Of a stretch of 64,000 nt of DNA, positions 35,988-47,271 are shown piece after piece (the first letter of the stretch is position 1; the number at the start of each line of letters is the position of its first letter). Under the pieces are notes generated by a model that ran no database searches, was not told the DNA's origin, and saw only the letters and a list, made by a program, of their open reading frames with translations. The stretch lies in contig CM031620.1 of NCBI GenBank assembly GCA_018398815.1, forward strand, positions 67,234,698 to 67,298,697, in the 5' to 3' direction. The translations under genes were made by a program, and so were the position numbers. Source of the stretch: Conus ventricosus (lineage: Eukaryota > Mollusca > Gastropoda > Neogastropoda > Conidae).

Positions 35988-36090
35988 TTTTAAATAAGAT
36001 TATTTTTAAAATTAATCTTAAAATATCTCTTATTAATCCTTCTGTCAGCACTTCATCAACAGAGTAAAACCCCAATAAAATCAACATACT
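35964..36090 (-). CDS. Small ORF, one hydrophobic segment, overlaps next gene
   Basis: 42 codons, start ATG at 36088-36090, stop at 35964-35966. It begins with a hydrophobic stretch (MLILLGFY) and continues SVDEVLTEGLIRDILRLILK. The last 24 bases overlap the next minus-strand start (35987) in another frame, a compact viral-style overlap. Upstream, broken codons (LDAPFKFVIVITKNGDEI at about 36200) suggest that the frame was longer before the Gypsy insertion split the region. Confidence 0.35.
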
Positions 36091-36271
36091 AATGAAAATA
36101 AAGTCGAGTACTGTTTTTTGTCTTTGTCAACCTTTATAGTAACTTGTCAGATGATGAAAAAGTGTTTATTTCATCTCCGTTTTTAGTAATAACAATAACA
36201 AACTTAAAAGGGGCATCCAAGTTTTCAGCCTTTATTTGTATCCTCTAATAAACGCATGTTCTGCAAACTAG

Positions 36272-37128
36272 TGTAGCTCCCCACTTCTTGATTGTTGATA
36301 TGCGTGTCAGGCTGGGTCTGCTTGGGTGTGGTCCGTTTGGTGTTGCAGTCTTTTCAAAGAAAACGATCAAGTCCTTGAAGTACAATGTCCTTGTCTTTTT
36401 TAACGTACTTGACTAAAATCAAAAGTAGGAAAACAACGTAGGTACTAACTGGAACTGGAAACTCTTGATTTGAAAACTAGTTGAGAACTCAGATCAACAT
36501 GAACTCTGAGCTAAAGAAGAAGAAACTACGAGTAGAACTCTGACTTAAAGAATAAGATCTCTGACCAGACATTGGTCCCCTTGAAAAGGATTTTTATTTG
36601 CCCTAAAAGGAAAAATTTTTTGGAGAATCCGGCAGTGCTCTGCTGGCTACCCCGGCCACCCCAGAAACGCGCGCTCTCCCCGACGCAATTCACAATCCAC
36701 TAAAAATGTTCCATGTCAATTAATAAAATGCACTATAACAAATGAGCGCACTTCGCATGTTTTGGCTGAAAATCATTATTTTCCCTACCAGTGATCCTTA
36801 TGCAATAAAAAGTATATCCAATGCAAGCAAACTCTTTGCAAATCAATGTAGCAAAACAATGAATATCCCCTACGCAGTAAAGGGTAAAAGGACGCTTTAA
36901 ATATTGATATAAACCATTTGAGAATTTACCAGGATAAACGGGTCGAATGAAACTAGGGTTTCAAAAGGAGAGAACCCCACGAAAGAAAATATTCTGTGAG
37001 CTTGAAAAAAACACTGTACTTGAATAATTTGAAACCCACCATTAAAAAGAAATGAAAACAACAAAAATAGCATTCTGTATTTTTTAAAAACACAAATCCA
37101 TTCTGTAGTAGTTTTACAGAGTACTACA
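36272..37128 (-). repeat. Gypsy 3' LTR (left copy)
   Basis: 857 bp from TGTAGCTCCCCAC to GAGTACTACA; the ends are TGTAG/CTACA. It matches 43813-44673 with scattered one-base indels. CTAG (36268-36271) lies immediately outside and matches CTAG after the right LTR. Confidence 0.9.
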
Positions 37129-37417
37129 TTTACTGGGAAAAAGAAAAAAATGTTTTTCCTTAAAAATTTTACATTAAAGTACAAAAAACATTTTCAGTCT
37201 TTCCCATACTAAAGCACAAAAAACATTTTTTGATCATTTACATAATCTGACAACTGTCAGAGTCAAAACTAACAATAATTTTTTCTTCTTTCTCAAAACT
37301 TAACAATACAGTTTCAACCCAACATCAAAACTGCTGGATATTTTTAACCCCCATTTTAACATAAATGGGGAAAACAATAATTCCACAACCAATTACACAG
37401 GGCCCTCTGGATCCTTT

Positions 37418-37762
37418 TCATGACCTCCCACAAACTCTCAATCTCAGCGGGACAGTTCGGCTACCGCCCCAATGACACAATGCAACAAACTTGGTGGTGG
37501 TATCATGACCCAAACCCAAAAAGACTTTGCATCTTGCACGAATATCGCTAAATTTTGCCACAATGAAACGGATTTCCCACCCAGTACACTGGTGCATAAA
37601 TTCAACTATCACAGGTCTATGTGGCCGACTTGACCGACGCAAACCAGCTTGTGGGGACTCCTCAGATTCACTTTCAGTCAACTCTTCAGCTTCCTCTTCA
37701 AAAAAACTCATCATCATCATATCCAACACTGAGATTCCACCCACTGAAGTTCCAGGTTCCAC
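37418..37762 (-). pseudogene. Gypsy pol C-terminal region
   Basis: 115-codon frame downstream of the integrase on the minus strand. It has an acidic stretch (FFEEEAEELTESESEE) followed by RRSSRPHRP, like the basic end of many Gypsy pol proteins. The region 37129-37417 up to the LTR holds no frame of interest. Confidence 0.5.
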
Positions 37763-38680
37763 ACCTCCTGTGTTGGACTGAATATGCGCATCATCTTCCC
37801 CGTTCCTCTAGACCCCCTGCGTGGTCTACAACAACATCTGGACCTATCCCGACAGACTGCGACATTTCCCCCTCTCTTATCCTGATCCTGACTGACTGGC
37901 CCCTGTGGCACAGCTTGGTCACCTGTGAGTTTACTGGAACAAATTCTGGTGCATCATCCCTCAGACCTCGCCCCTCCCAACTCAACTTTGATCTGCAGAT
38001 TCGGAAACTGCTCATCCTCACTGTCAGACAATTCAGATTTTTCCTGAACCTTCCTCAATTTCTTCCGTTCACTCTCTTGATTTTCTTTTCTTGGAACGGC
38101 TGCTGGGGTCCATCCCAGTGCCCCACAGGAACAACAAATTACGGTGAAGAGTTCTCTTCGGTCCCTCACCATTTTCTTCTGCACAACTATATGGCACCCC
38201 TTGCCTCTTTTCCAGGACAAAAAAAGATACCCTCCTCCCAACGATCATCCACTTTGGACTGAATGCGTGGTCCAATTTCTCACAAGAACTCTGTCTCCCG
38301 CCTCCAAAGAAGCAGCATGAAAACTTACATATACCGGACCTTTTTTTTCGGGGCAGACCTTTTCCTCTGTTCTGCGGCCTTCCTGTACGCACCCCTCAGC
38401 TCTCTTTCAGACTTTCAACATACTGATAGGACTTTTCCCTTTCCCCTTCCCAATGTCAATTTCCCGAAAGCCAAGTCTAGGGATCCTGGGATGCTTCCGA
38501 AAAACAAATAGTATGAGAAAATCCTGTACGCCATGTATGCAACAATTGTACGCATGTTACAACCGACTTCAAATGCCTCCTCCAATCCTTCTTCGATCAA
38601 TCTCCAAACTCCAAATTCAGACCCAACAATGTCCTTTTCCATCTCTCGCTGGATTGCCACTGGGGTGATAGGGAGTGGTC

Positions 38681-39207
38681 CTACATTTCTGTATACCTGC
38701 CACAGAGCACAATTTTTAAATTTAGCCTCGACTCAAAATCACGACCTTGGTCTGACAATATGCGAGAAGGAAAACCATACACTGAGAAGAACTCATTCCA
38801 CAAAGCTTTTGCAACAGTCCGAGCGGTCTGGTCTTTGGTCATGATTGCCTGGCCGTACTTGGTAAAATGATCAAGAATCACTAGAATGTTCTGCTTCTGT
38901 CCCTTGACTTCTACAGTGAGATAATCTATCGACAACAGCTCAAGGGTAAGAAGTCACAATGGTGGACAGGGGTGCCTTCTGTGCCCGGGCTCCATTTTAA
39001 ATGCAGCGCTCACACCTCTTAATCCTCCTTTGAAGGTCTGTGGCCATAAAAGGCCAAAAGAATCTCATCCTGGAAATTTTTGATCGAGTCCTCGAAATGT
39101 GTGTGATAGAGCTCATCATGAACACCTTTCATGGCCCTCTGGCGCAATGTACGGGGAACGACGATCTGATTCCGCACTGACCCATCTATATCAAGTTTCC
39201 TGTACAA
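38681..39207 (-). pseudogene. Gypsy integrase (zinc-binding and catalytic core pieces)
   Basis: The frame at 39019-39207 has RQRAMKGVHDELYHTHF, fitting the HHCC zinc-binding region. The frame at 38681-38935 has MSIDYLTVE (first Asp), ILVILDHFTKYGQAI and PSRILSDQGRDFES (second Asp). The third catalytic residue lies past a frame break. Normal Gypsy order, after RT/RNase H. Inactive as read. Confidence 0.85.
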
Positions 39208-39234
39208 ACACTCCTTGCTCTAACACCAGACGTT

Positions 39235-39552
39235 TCATTTCACGGCATAAATTTTGGGTTTTTCTGGCCCTGTAATGTCTAGAGCAACATGTTTCCGCAA
39301 CGCCTCACAGACTGCTGCTATACAGTGATCTTGCGGGTTGCAATCTCTGCCAATCCTTTGGGGATAAGAGACATGAAATCTCCCTCGGGGTTCTAAGATA
39401 TCACTAGGAATGGCTTTGGGGGGGTCCTTCGCTATAACCTCAATAGCGGGAACAAAGCTGACTGAATCAACACCCTCACTCAGGATTCTGGAACCATGGA
39501 CAGATTTTTTTGAAACAATGAGCCTGAACACCCCAACCCCTTTTGCACTCAT
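39235..39552 (-). pseudogene. Gypsy pol segment between RNase H and integrase
   Basis: 106-codon frame without a recognised motif, continuous in position with the integrase zinc-binding piece. It is probably the RNase H to integrase connection. Confidence 0.45.
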
Positions 39553-39699
39553 GATCTCACAACTGCCTCATGTGTGACCACTTCAGGTATTTGCCCCCCA
39601 AACTCCCGAGCCCTTTTCCAACAAGAAAGCTACTTTTCCCAATGTCTCCTTGTATTCTTTGTCCTCATCTGGAGGTTCTTGTGGCCTCCTTGACACCCA

Positions 39700-40990
39700 T
39701 CAGCATCAACATTGCTGCACCCTGCTTGTAGACCAAATCAAAGTCATACAAAGACAAGAGCTAGCCAACGAGACTCACAGCATCTAGCTTAGCGTTTTTC
39801 AGCACATAACACAGAGGATTGTTATCTGTTTAAAGACGGTAACTTTCGACCCTATTAAATAATCATGGAACTTTTTTGACATTGACCACTTTAAAAGCGA
39901 GAAATTCCGCTTGTGTGCGGGATAATTCTGTTCAGAGCGATTCAAACCTCGACTGGCGTATGCAATGACCTTTTGTTTCCCATCAATTTCCTGGTTTCAG
40001 CACAGCCCCTAGTCCTTAACCACTAGCACAGTATGTAGGAAAATAGGTTTCCGCTTGTCAGCCAGCCCTAATACCCAAAACGCTTGTCAATGCATCTTTG
40101 ACGGCTTGAAAAGCAGCATCTTGTTTCTCAACCCCACATACTGGTGATATCAGACGACAAGCTTTAGGGTACCGCCTTCTTTTTCCCTGTTTTGTTCTTT
40201 TGCGGTATATAACCGATGGTTAGGTCATTCAAAGGCTTAACTAGGCGGAAAAGTTTGGAATAAACCGCCGATAGAATCCTGCAAAACCAATCAGACTCTT
40301 CAGTTCCTCACTGTGGTTGGTTTTGGCCACGTAGCTACCGCAGCGATCTTGTCTGGATCAGGGCAAATTTTGCCTTCCGAAATTTAAAGAAGCCCAAATG
40401 CTTTACTTCTCTAGCACCGAAAACACACTTTCTTGGGGCAAGCTTCAGTTTGAACTTTCTGAGCCTCTCCAACACCTTCACTGTCCGCTCCTCCAATTCA
40501 GGTAGAGTCTTGGCATGTACCAGAATATCATCTTAAAAAGATGAGAGATCCGCAAGATTCATACCGCAAAACAACGCTCTATGATTCGCTGAAAAGTCAT
40601 GGGGGCATTAACTAAACCCAAAACTTAGGGCCCCTCAAATTTATACAGCCCGAAAGGTGTAGTGAACGCAGAAATCTTCTTGGCTCGTTCCGTGAGTTGA
40701 ATTTGGTAATATGCTTTGGACAGATCAAGACTACAGAAGTTCTTGCTCCACTGAGTGTCAAAAAGAGATCTTCAATTTTTGGTAACGCATAGCTGTCTCT
40801 CACAGTTTACATTGATCTTTCGATAATCAACACACATCGCAATGAACCGTCACGCTTCCTAACCAGAACTATTGGTGATGCAAACGGACTGGTTGAAGGT
40901 TTGATAATCTGTGCATCCCAGCAAGCTTTGGACATGCTGTCGAACCTCTTTAGGTCCTGAGGAGGTAAGGGTCTAGGCCTTTGTTTTGAT
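39700..40990 (-). pseudogene. Gypsy reverse transcriptase and RNase H, multiply broken
   Basis: On the minus strand, DDILVHAKTLPELEE marks the RT active site at about 40500-40535. LERLRKFKLKLAPRKCVFG and VKHLGF follow (thumb). The preceding palm frame at 40612-40803 has MRDSYALPKIEDLF. RNase H remnants extend to about 39800. The codon before DD is a stop. Six or more frame changes are needed. Confidence 0.82.
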
Positions 40991-41778
40991 AGTGGACCTG
41001 GAGTAAGCTCAATGTCATGCTCAAATCTGTCTTGCCTATATCAAACTCCTGCAAATTGAACACATCAGCAAAGGCAACAATCGCTTTGTAAAATTTTCCT
41101 TCCACACCAAATCAACATTCTCACCAAATTGTAACCCGGAAGCAAAGTCAGACATGTCATCACATTTCACTTCAGCTGATGTTGAATTGCATGTCGCACT
41201 TTCACCACTGTCCTTGGTGTCATTGTCAGTGTCACCTTGCACATGTTCATTCAAATTATGTAACAAACTTGACAAGTTATATTCTGACTGATTGTGAACA
41301 GGTCAGCAATGATTTGTTTTCTTTTGACGCTAATTGTTGAATCTGTATTGTTCACCAGGGTGACCCTGATCCGTGTAGAGTGTTCACAGGATCTTACCAC
41401 TGAGTATAGTCAACCCATCGTAATTGTCCATTGTTGGTTCTTGAACCAATACTGCATCTCTAGTCAGTGAAAAAGAAAGTCCTTGTCGCACAACACCCCT
41501 AACATCCACAGCTGAAAGAGGTGGGACAGCACATCATTACTTAACAAAAAGACAGACACAATCTACCATTTTGTGCGGCCATGGATGCCTCTTGAAATGC
41601 AAAAACTGCCTCACACCTAATCTGTGATGTATTTTGCCAAGGCCACGAGGTAGGACGCCCACATAATCTCTGGAGTGCATGCAGTGTGTTTGTGCCTATG
41701 ATAATAGGTACTCTGGCAGACACACGAGTGTCAGGACACACAAGGGGTAATGTCTCAACTGGGCTTTTCAGTTTCCCC

Positions 41779-42045
41779 TCACATCTCGTGTAACTGTATG
41801 TTTACCTGAATTATGCCAAGGTAAGTCACATTCTGATCACCAGCACCAGTGATATCTAACACAGTATCTATTTGTTGTAATGATACATTCCCCAAATGCT
41901 GTCTGTAGAAGGTTTCTGAAATAATGGTAACTTGGGAACCACTATCAACTAAACAGGTTGTCTCAACATCATTGATACGAACCAAAGATTCACAGGATGG
42001 ACCAATTAGAACTTCAAGTGTACGCCCCAAAATGACTACCCCCAC
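41779..42045 (-). pseudogene. Gypsy aspartic protease
   Basis: 88-codon frame with CLVDSGSQVTIIS, the DSG active-site loop of retroviral-type proteases, and a downstream hydrophobic-Gly segment (VLDITGAGDQNVTYLG). It processes gag and pol. It lies between gag and RT as expected. Confidence 0.8.
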
Positions 42046-42443
42046 TTAACTGAAATTCAGCTAAAACATCATGGCTAGATATGGACGCTGTTTTGTGGTT
42101 GAACAGTTTTTAACACACACATGTACTCTAAGTCCAGCTTCTGGTATGTCTGACCTGATTTCAGCCGAAACTATCTCTATATCAGGTGGAAGCCATTCTG
42201 ACGAACGGGGTACAACTGAAATCTGTCCCCTTGGAACTTCCTGAAGTGTTTTCCCAAATTAACTCTACAACCTGCATAGCGCATGGGGGAATGTTCAACA
42301 CCATATTTGTGTTCAATCTGACAGGATGTAAATCTAATAGTCGTGCTCTAAAAGCTTCCCCAGCTGTAGACAGAAGGTTATGGTGACGCTTTCTAGTTTC
42401 ACGTCTGGGGGGGTGTAGATTCCTGGACCAAAAACACGCCCCT

Positions 42444-43340
42444 TCAGGATGGCCCTTTCAGTTTAAGGTAGTTCCGGGAGTCCTTGTCGTCTTCTCCATT
42501 CATTCTCCTGTTTCGACGCTGCTGTTCCCTCTGGACAACAGTCTTCTGTTGACTGGTTTTTGTTTCAGGTTCTGTAAAAATGTCCATCTTCCCCACCCTT
42601 TGTAGCAGTAACCCTTCTTCCTGCTTTTCTGTTGATTGTGGCGGCAACTTGGAACTGCAGATCTGGGCATGGCAGGATCATACGTTCAGCTCTATCGCTT
42701 GGTGTGCATCGCTCAGGTGTGCTCCAACCTGCGCCTTGGGTCGCCCTCCTTCGAGATCTTCTATTTGTCGAACGTAAAAGGTAGAGCTCACAAAAAGGAG
42801 GTTTGGCTTCACCTGGCAAACCAACTTGTTCCGGAGTTCTAAGGCAAACATGGCGTCGCCCAGTCCCCTTTTTGAAGGCATAATACACCCTCGGTGAAGT
42901 TCTCTTGCTCGAACCCTGCTGCCTTTTGCACATCCCTTTAACTTGGTGGAGGTAGTTAACAGGAAGTCTGCCTTGCTTTGGCTTCTGCCTATTCTAGACT
43001 GGCATACCTCCAAATAAAAGTTCTTCAGCTGACTTAGCTCCCCAAACAGTTTTTCTAGATCCTCAAAACAGTCTTTCACAGTCGTGTAGTTTTTCCCTTT
43101 TACCTGCTCGCTAGCTGCGCCTTTCAAAAATACGCCGCAAATAACTTATCTTGTCAGTCACAAGGGCATCATCAGAGATTTCTAATGCTTTACGGCGCCA
43201 ATCTTTGAAAGAGCATTCATATCCGCTGCGGGTGGAAGCCCTGTGAATACTTTGAATTTAGGTAAGGCAGGTGGTGGCTGGCTTCCACATGACATCTCGT
43301 TCCCTATCCAGTCTCACTGACAACTGCTTAACATCGTTCT
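42444..43340 (-). pseudogene. Gypsy gag remnant
   Basis: Overlapping broken frames between the primer-binding site and the protease. 43127-42678 includes TTVKDCFEDLEKLFGELSQL and a basic, Cys-containing second half. 42647-42444 is Gln/Arg-rich. No intact zinc knuckle is visible. Assigned by position. Confidence 0.6.
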
Positions 43341-43812
43341 CATACTTTTGTTTGTAAGTTCTTCAACTGCTGCTGCAATTGTTCAATGGCCTCGGCAGCC
43401 ATGATAACAAAAATGAAATTACAGTCCTCCAACAGATGCAGTCTAACAGGTCTGAGAAGGAAAAAACAAAACAAAGTACAGCATGCACCCTGAGGTTGGT
43501 GAAGACGGTCAAGACACAACCTCCCCTTGGTGATAGTTTACGTCCACACGCCAACCCGGACAACAGCCAGCGCAGTGAGATGGCCCTTCACAGCATGGCT
43601 CGTCCCGCAGATCTCCTGGCACAACGCCATGACCCGCCCAGCAACAGCTCGTCTGGTCACGGCTCGTCTGGCAACAGCTTGCCCCGCAAACAGCTCGTCT
43701 TGTCACAGCTCATCTGGCAACAGCTTGCCCGCAACCCCTTTTCTGGTCAGAGTTCAGAATTCTACCCTACTATACAACACCTAATTTTGGGGCCCCACAT
43801 TGGGCGCCAGAA

Positions 43813-44673
43813 TGTAGCTCCCCACTTACTTGATTGCTTGATATGCGTGTCAGGCTGGGTCTGCTTGGGGTGGGTCCGTTTGGTGTTGCAGTCATTCAAA
43901 GAAAACGATCAAGTCCTGAAGTACAAAGTTTCCCTTTTTTTTTATTAACGTACTTGACTAGAATCAAAAGTAGGAAAACAACGTAGGGACTAACTGGAAC
44001 TGGAAACTCTGATTTGAAAACTAGTTGAGAACTCAGATCTAACATGAACTCTGAGCTAAAGAAGAAAACTACGAGAAGAACTCTGACTTTAAAAAATAAA
44101 ATCTCTGACCAGACATTGGTCCCTTGAAAAGGACTTTTATTTGCCCTGAAAGGCAAAATTTTGGAGAATCCGGCAGTGCTCTGCTGGCTACCCGGGGCCT
44201 CCCAGAAACGCGCCTCTCCCGTACGCAATTCACAATCCCCTAAAAATGTTCCATGCAATTAATAAAATGCACTATAACAATGAGCGCACTTCGCATGTTT
44301 TGGCTTTTAAATCATTATTTCCCCCCAGTGATCCCTTTTGCAATAAAAAGTATATCCAATGGCAAGCAAACTCTTTGCAAATCAATGTAGCAAAACAAAA
44401 GAATAAACTCTACGCAGTTAAATGGTGAAAAGGACGCTTTAAATATTTGAATATAAACCATTTGAGAATTTACCAGGATAAACTGTCCGAAATGAACTAC
44501 GGTCAAAAGGAGAGAACTCCACGAAAAAAAATATTTTTGTGAGCTTGAAAAAAAACACTGCTACTTGAATAATTTGCAACCCCTTAAAAAGCATGAAAAA
44601 CAACAAAAATAGCATTTTTTGTTTTTTTTAAAAACACAAATCCATTCTGTAGTAGTTTTACAGAGTACTAACC
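43813..44673 (-). repeat. Gypsy 5' LTR (right copy)
   Basis: Starts TGTAGCTCCCCACTTACTTG. It ends near GAGTACTAAC, where the smeared copy at 451-460 reads GAGTACTACA. CTAG follows at 44675-44678. From about 44229 it is also represented at position 1. Confidence 0.9.
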
Positions 44674-44679
44674 CCTAGT

Positions 44680-44945
44680 ATCTCCCCCCCTAGGGGTAAT
44701 AAATAAGCGAAAATCATCGTCATTTGCCTAGGTAGTGACTGTAGCGTTGGGTAAATTGCAAGCCGACGGTGTCACCCCCCCCTTCAGCTAAGGACTGCTT
44801 TCTCTGTAGCACATAATCAGAAACCCCGCTTAGTTATTTCAATCTGCTTTTTCTGTTGTGTTCCTGGAACCAGGCTAACAAGAATGGGTCCTGCATTCAA
44901 AGCCTTTCTAAAATTGTTTTCCTTATCATAGTATACATTGGGGCT
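44680..44945 (-). pseudogene. Polinton small ORF cut by the Gypsy insertion
   Basis: The minus-strand codons can be followed across two or three frame changes (DYVLQRKQSLAE, DPFLLAWFQEHNRK). The Gypsy element sits at the left end and the other half is expected near 36271. No function recognised. Confidence 0.4.
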
Positions 44946-45260
44946 TCATAGTTCAAACTTTAAATTCCAGTCAATTTCAGGAAGCAACGCCCAAGCATTA
45001 TCTCGTTTATGAAGTTTGTATTCATGTTTGCCAAAGTCGTTTGCCCTTAAATTTCTTATCTCTTCTAGGGTAGGATACTGCTGTCGTTTTTTGTCTTCAA
45101 TTTCTGTTCGTTTGTAAACCCCATCATCTGTGTATTCAAATCCATAAACATTTCCTGACACTCCTACTAGATCAAACTCAACCGTGTCTGCTAGGTCTTT
45201 TAGCTCTACTGCAGTGCATTTAGGAGCTAGCTGCGCTTTTGATTCTGGCCCTCCAGACAT
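44946..45260 (-). CDS. Polinton-encoded 104-residue acidic protein, unknown function
   Basis: Complete frame of 104 codons downstream of the packaging ATPase on the same strand. Hydrophilic, with KRTEIEDKKRQQYPTLEEI in the middle and a Trp-containing end (WALLPEIDWNLKFEL). No signal peptide, membrane segment or known motif. It is in series with ATPase and capsid genes, about 60 bases after the probable true end of the ATPase, so it is likely part of the same late transcription unit. A smeared copy is at about 738-1072. Confidence 0.6.
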   Translation of the reverse strand: MSGGPESKAQLAPKCTAVELKDLADTVEFDLVGVSGNVYGFEYTDDGVYKRTEIEDKKRQQYPTLEEIRNLRANDFGKHEYKLHKRDNAWALLPEIDWNLKFEL

Positions 45261-45321
45261 TCTTTTTATAATATAAAAATTATAATAAACAAATTGTTAA
45301 AAGCAATTAATAATAAACAAT

Positions 45322-45935
45322 CTACAATAAACAAACGTATTGAACTGGGGGGTCAGTCCGCAAGCATAGCTTAGCGTGTTTAGATTTTTCTAACTGCTCT
45401 TTTATTTTTTTTAGCTCATCTTTGCCCTTATTATATAATTTTCACTTAAACATTCTTCAAAGCTATCTTTGTCCTTAGTGTAAAATAATACAACCGATTT
45501 TAACTGCGATCTAAAGTCTTTTAAGACAGCATTATATTTTTGAGTTAAGAGCCACACAGAAACTAAGGCGTGGCGGCCACTAAAGGCTAACTTTGACAGA
45601 GCTTTTCTTTTTTTAACAATGTCTCGTTCAGCTGAACAGTCATCAATAATAAACAGCGTTTCAGTTCCCTCAAATAGCCTATAGTAATGTTCTAAACAGT
45701 CGCTCAGTTTGTCGCTAGGATCGACTAAAAATATATTCTCGTCTGTCCAAATAAACTTCCTTTCTTTGTAGGACTTGTTGTGCTTAATGGTTGTGCAGAA
45801 TATAACAATGTGCTCGTAATGAAACCTGTATATTGTTTGTAACAAATCAAGTACGAAGACAGTTTTCCCACACCCAGTAATCCCGCAGATAAGAGAACAG
45901 TGCGGATCTTTGGGCAGAAACTTCAAAATATCCAT
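45322..45935 (-). CDS. Polinton A32-like genome-packaging ATPase (one frameshift near C-term)
   Basis: FtsK/HerA-superfamily ATPase that pumps DNA into the capsid in Polintons and related viruses. The open part is 45411-45935, 174 residues. Walker A is GITGCGKT at residues 18-25, Walker B is LFIIDD at 94-99, and a Gln-containing sensor-like WLLTQ is at 128-132. The family is usually a little over 200 residues. The frame appears to continue after a one-base change near 45440 into a Lys/Glu-rich tail ending at 45322, which would give about 204 residues. The start lies 30 bases after the stop of the capsid-like gene, the same strand and order seen in other Polintons. A smeared copy lies at 1140-1812. 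Confidence 0.9.
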
Positions 45936-45965
45936 CTGTTTTTATTAGAATATTTCTTCTACATT

Positions 45966-47236
45966 TTAATAAGCCACGTCTTTTAACCTGTTTTCTTCAA
46001 TGTTTAACTGTGCATCACAAACCATAAAAATGTGCATTTTTATTGGGGCGTCTCCGTCTGCTTTCTTGCGAATATTTATTTTTATACCATCTTGCCCTAT
46101 CCTTTCTCCACTTCCAAACAATCTGTTGTCAAATGTGGATCTAAAATCCAGCCACAACCCATATTTGGTTATTAAGTAGTCTTCGAGTCTTACATCATAA
46201 AGACGAAGTTTTTTACATACACGATCAACTGTAGGATCCCTTTGCCTATCGCCAGCGAACAACTTTCTTATTTCATCAAAGTGATGGTGAGGTAAAAGTC
46301 CGCGTCCTGAATACAACTGATCAGACTTGCCATTTATTACACAGTCAACCTTCTCAATTTTTGGATTATAAAACGCTTCTGATTCTCTCTGAAAAGGAGT
46401 TGTTTCTTCAGTAAACAAGAACAAAATTCCTTTTAAAGACTTCAGAGACTGATTTAGATGTATGTTCCAAAGAGTGTCTCGCTTGTTTCTATTTTCTGTA
46501 ATGGCGTGTATAACCATTTCATAATAAATAACCGTTTTACTTTTATACTGGGTTAAGATTGTTCTGGCCAGTTCAAGGTTAGTAACAACATCAAACTCAA
46601 GAGAAATGTCGCTAACTGTGTATTTAGCTAAAGGGTCTTCAGACAGAACAACAGAATCGCTAGGATTAAATGTCAGATCATAAGAAAGTTTTTCTTTTAG
46701 TGCACCTTGGTAATATGGCATATGTGTCTTTAACAGTTCAAAATCTAGAGGGATGCAGAATCTGTTGCCAAATGCTTCTGCTACTGCCTCATCTTTAACA
46801 TCATTCTTTGCATCCTCCGCTTTAAGCCTGTGCTTGAGACCGTTTGAGTCTTGTATTCCCTGATAAACTTTCTCTTTCCTTTCTTTTTAGGCAGCCATAG
46901 ATCAGAATAGAGGGCAAAAATATCTGCCTCTCTTAGTACAAAAACTTCTACGCCCTCCAGTTTAATTGCTATACGATTAACGATGGCCCTGCCCAAATTA
47001 GCAACAACAGTAGCATTAGGATCTTCCGATTTAATATCTATTTTGAATGATAGTTTAGCAGTGCCTGGCATTATAACATCGCCAGCGCCAAGATCAGGGA
47101 ACTTGACTGTTAAAGCTTGTCCAGGCTGAACTGTTGATGGAGTATTTACACTAATTACAGTCTGCCTTTTTCCTTTTACGCCATGGGGTTTCTTCTCTTT
47201 TCTGTATGGGTCGAGGTCGCAACCGTATGAGTTCAT
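45966..47236 (-). CDS. Polinton major capsid-like protein (one frameshift)
   Basis: Two frames, 47236-46781 and 46721-45966, join across a single indel in the A-rich stretch near 46885 to give about 423 residues. The N-terminal half contains PGQALTVKFPDLG and GTAKLSFKIDI, patterns I associate with the proteins called F54H12.2-like in invertebrate genomes, which are Polinton capsid proteins. The C-terminal half has YGLWLDFRSTFDNRLFGSG and a final IKMHIFMVCDAQLNIE. The length is below that of the large Polinton capsid proteins (600 or more residues), so this may be a short variant. Assignment rests on family resemblance and position beside the packaging ATPase. I cannot show the double jelly-roll fold by eye. 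Confidence 0.72.
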
Positions 47237-47271
47237 TTTTTATAAAACAAAAAAGAATATAAATAAAAAAT
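47237..47271. promoter_or_regulatory. 35-bp AT-rich divergent spacer (capsid gene / coiled-coil gene)
   Basis: Lies between start codons facing away from each other. It has a single G and a single C in 35 bases, with TATAAAA at 47241-47247. It must hold the 5' ends or promoters of both genes if the starts are right. The other divergent pair also has a 35-bp spacer. Confidence 0.6.

Larger units (their letters stand above)
36272..44673 (-). mobile_element. Degenerate Gypsy LTR retrotransposon inserted in the Polinton
   Basis: Two LTRs of about 860 bp enclose gag, protease, RT/RNase H and integrase remnants in Gypsy order, read right to left. A primer-binding-like site (TGGCGCCCAATGTGGGGC) directly follows the 5' LTR at about 43790-43810. 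The 4-bp CTAG flanks at 36268-36271 and 44675-44678 fit a target duplication. Polinton sequence continues on both sides. I do not see a clear polypurine tract next to the left LTR, which is odd. All coding frames are broken. Confidence 0.88.

Noticed and set aside
37621..38262. 213-codon plus-strand frame
   Set aside because: Antisense to the Gypsy pol C-terminal region. No domain, composition as expected of a shadow.
43379..43948. 189-codon plus-strand frame rich in Ser, His and Gln
   Set aside because: Crosses the Gypsy primer-binding site into the LTR on the antisense strand and contains tandem CAGCTCGTCTGG-like repeats. Not a gene.
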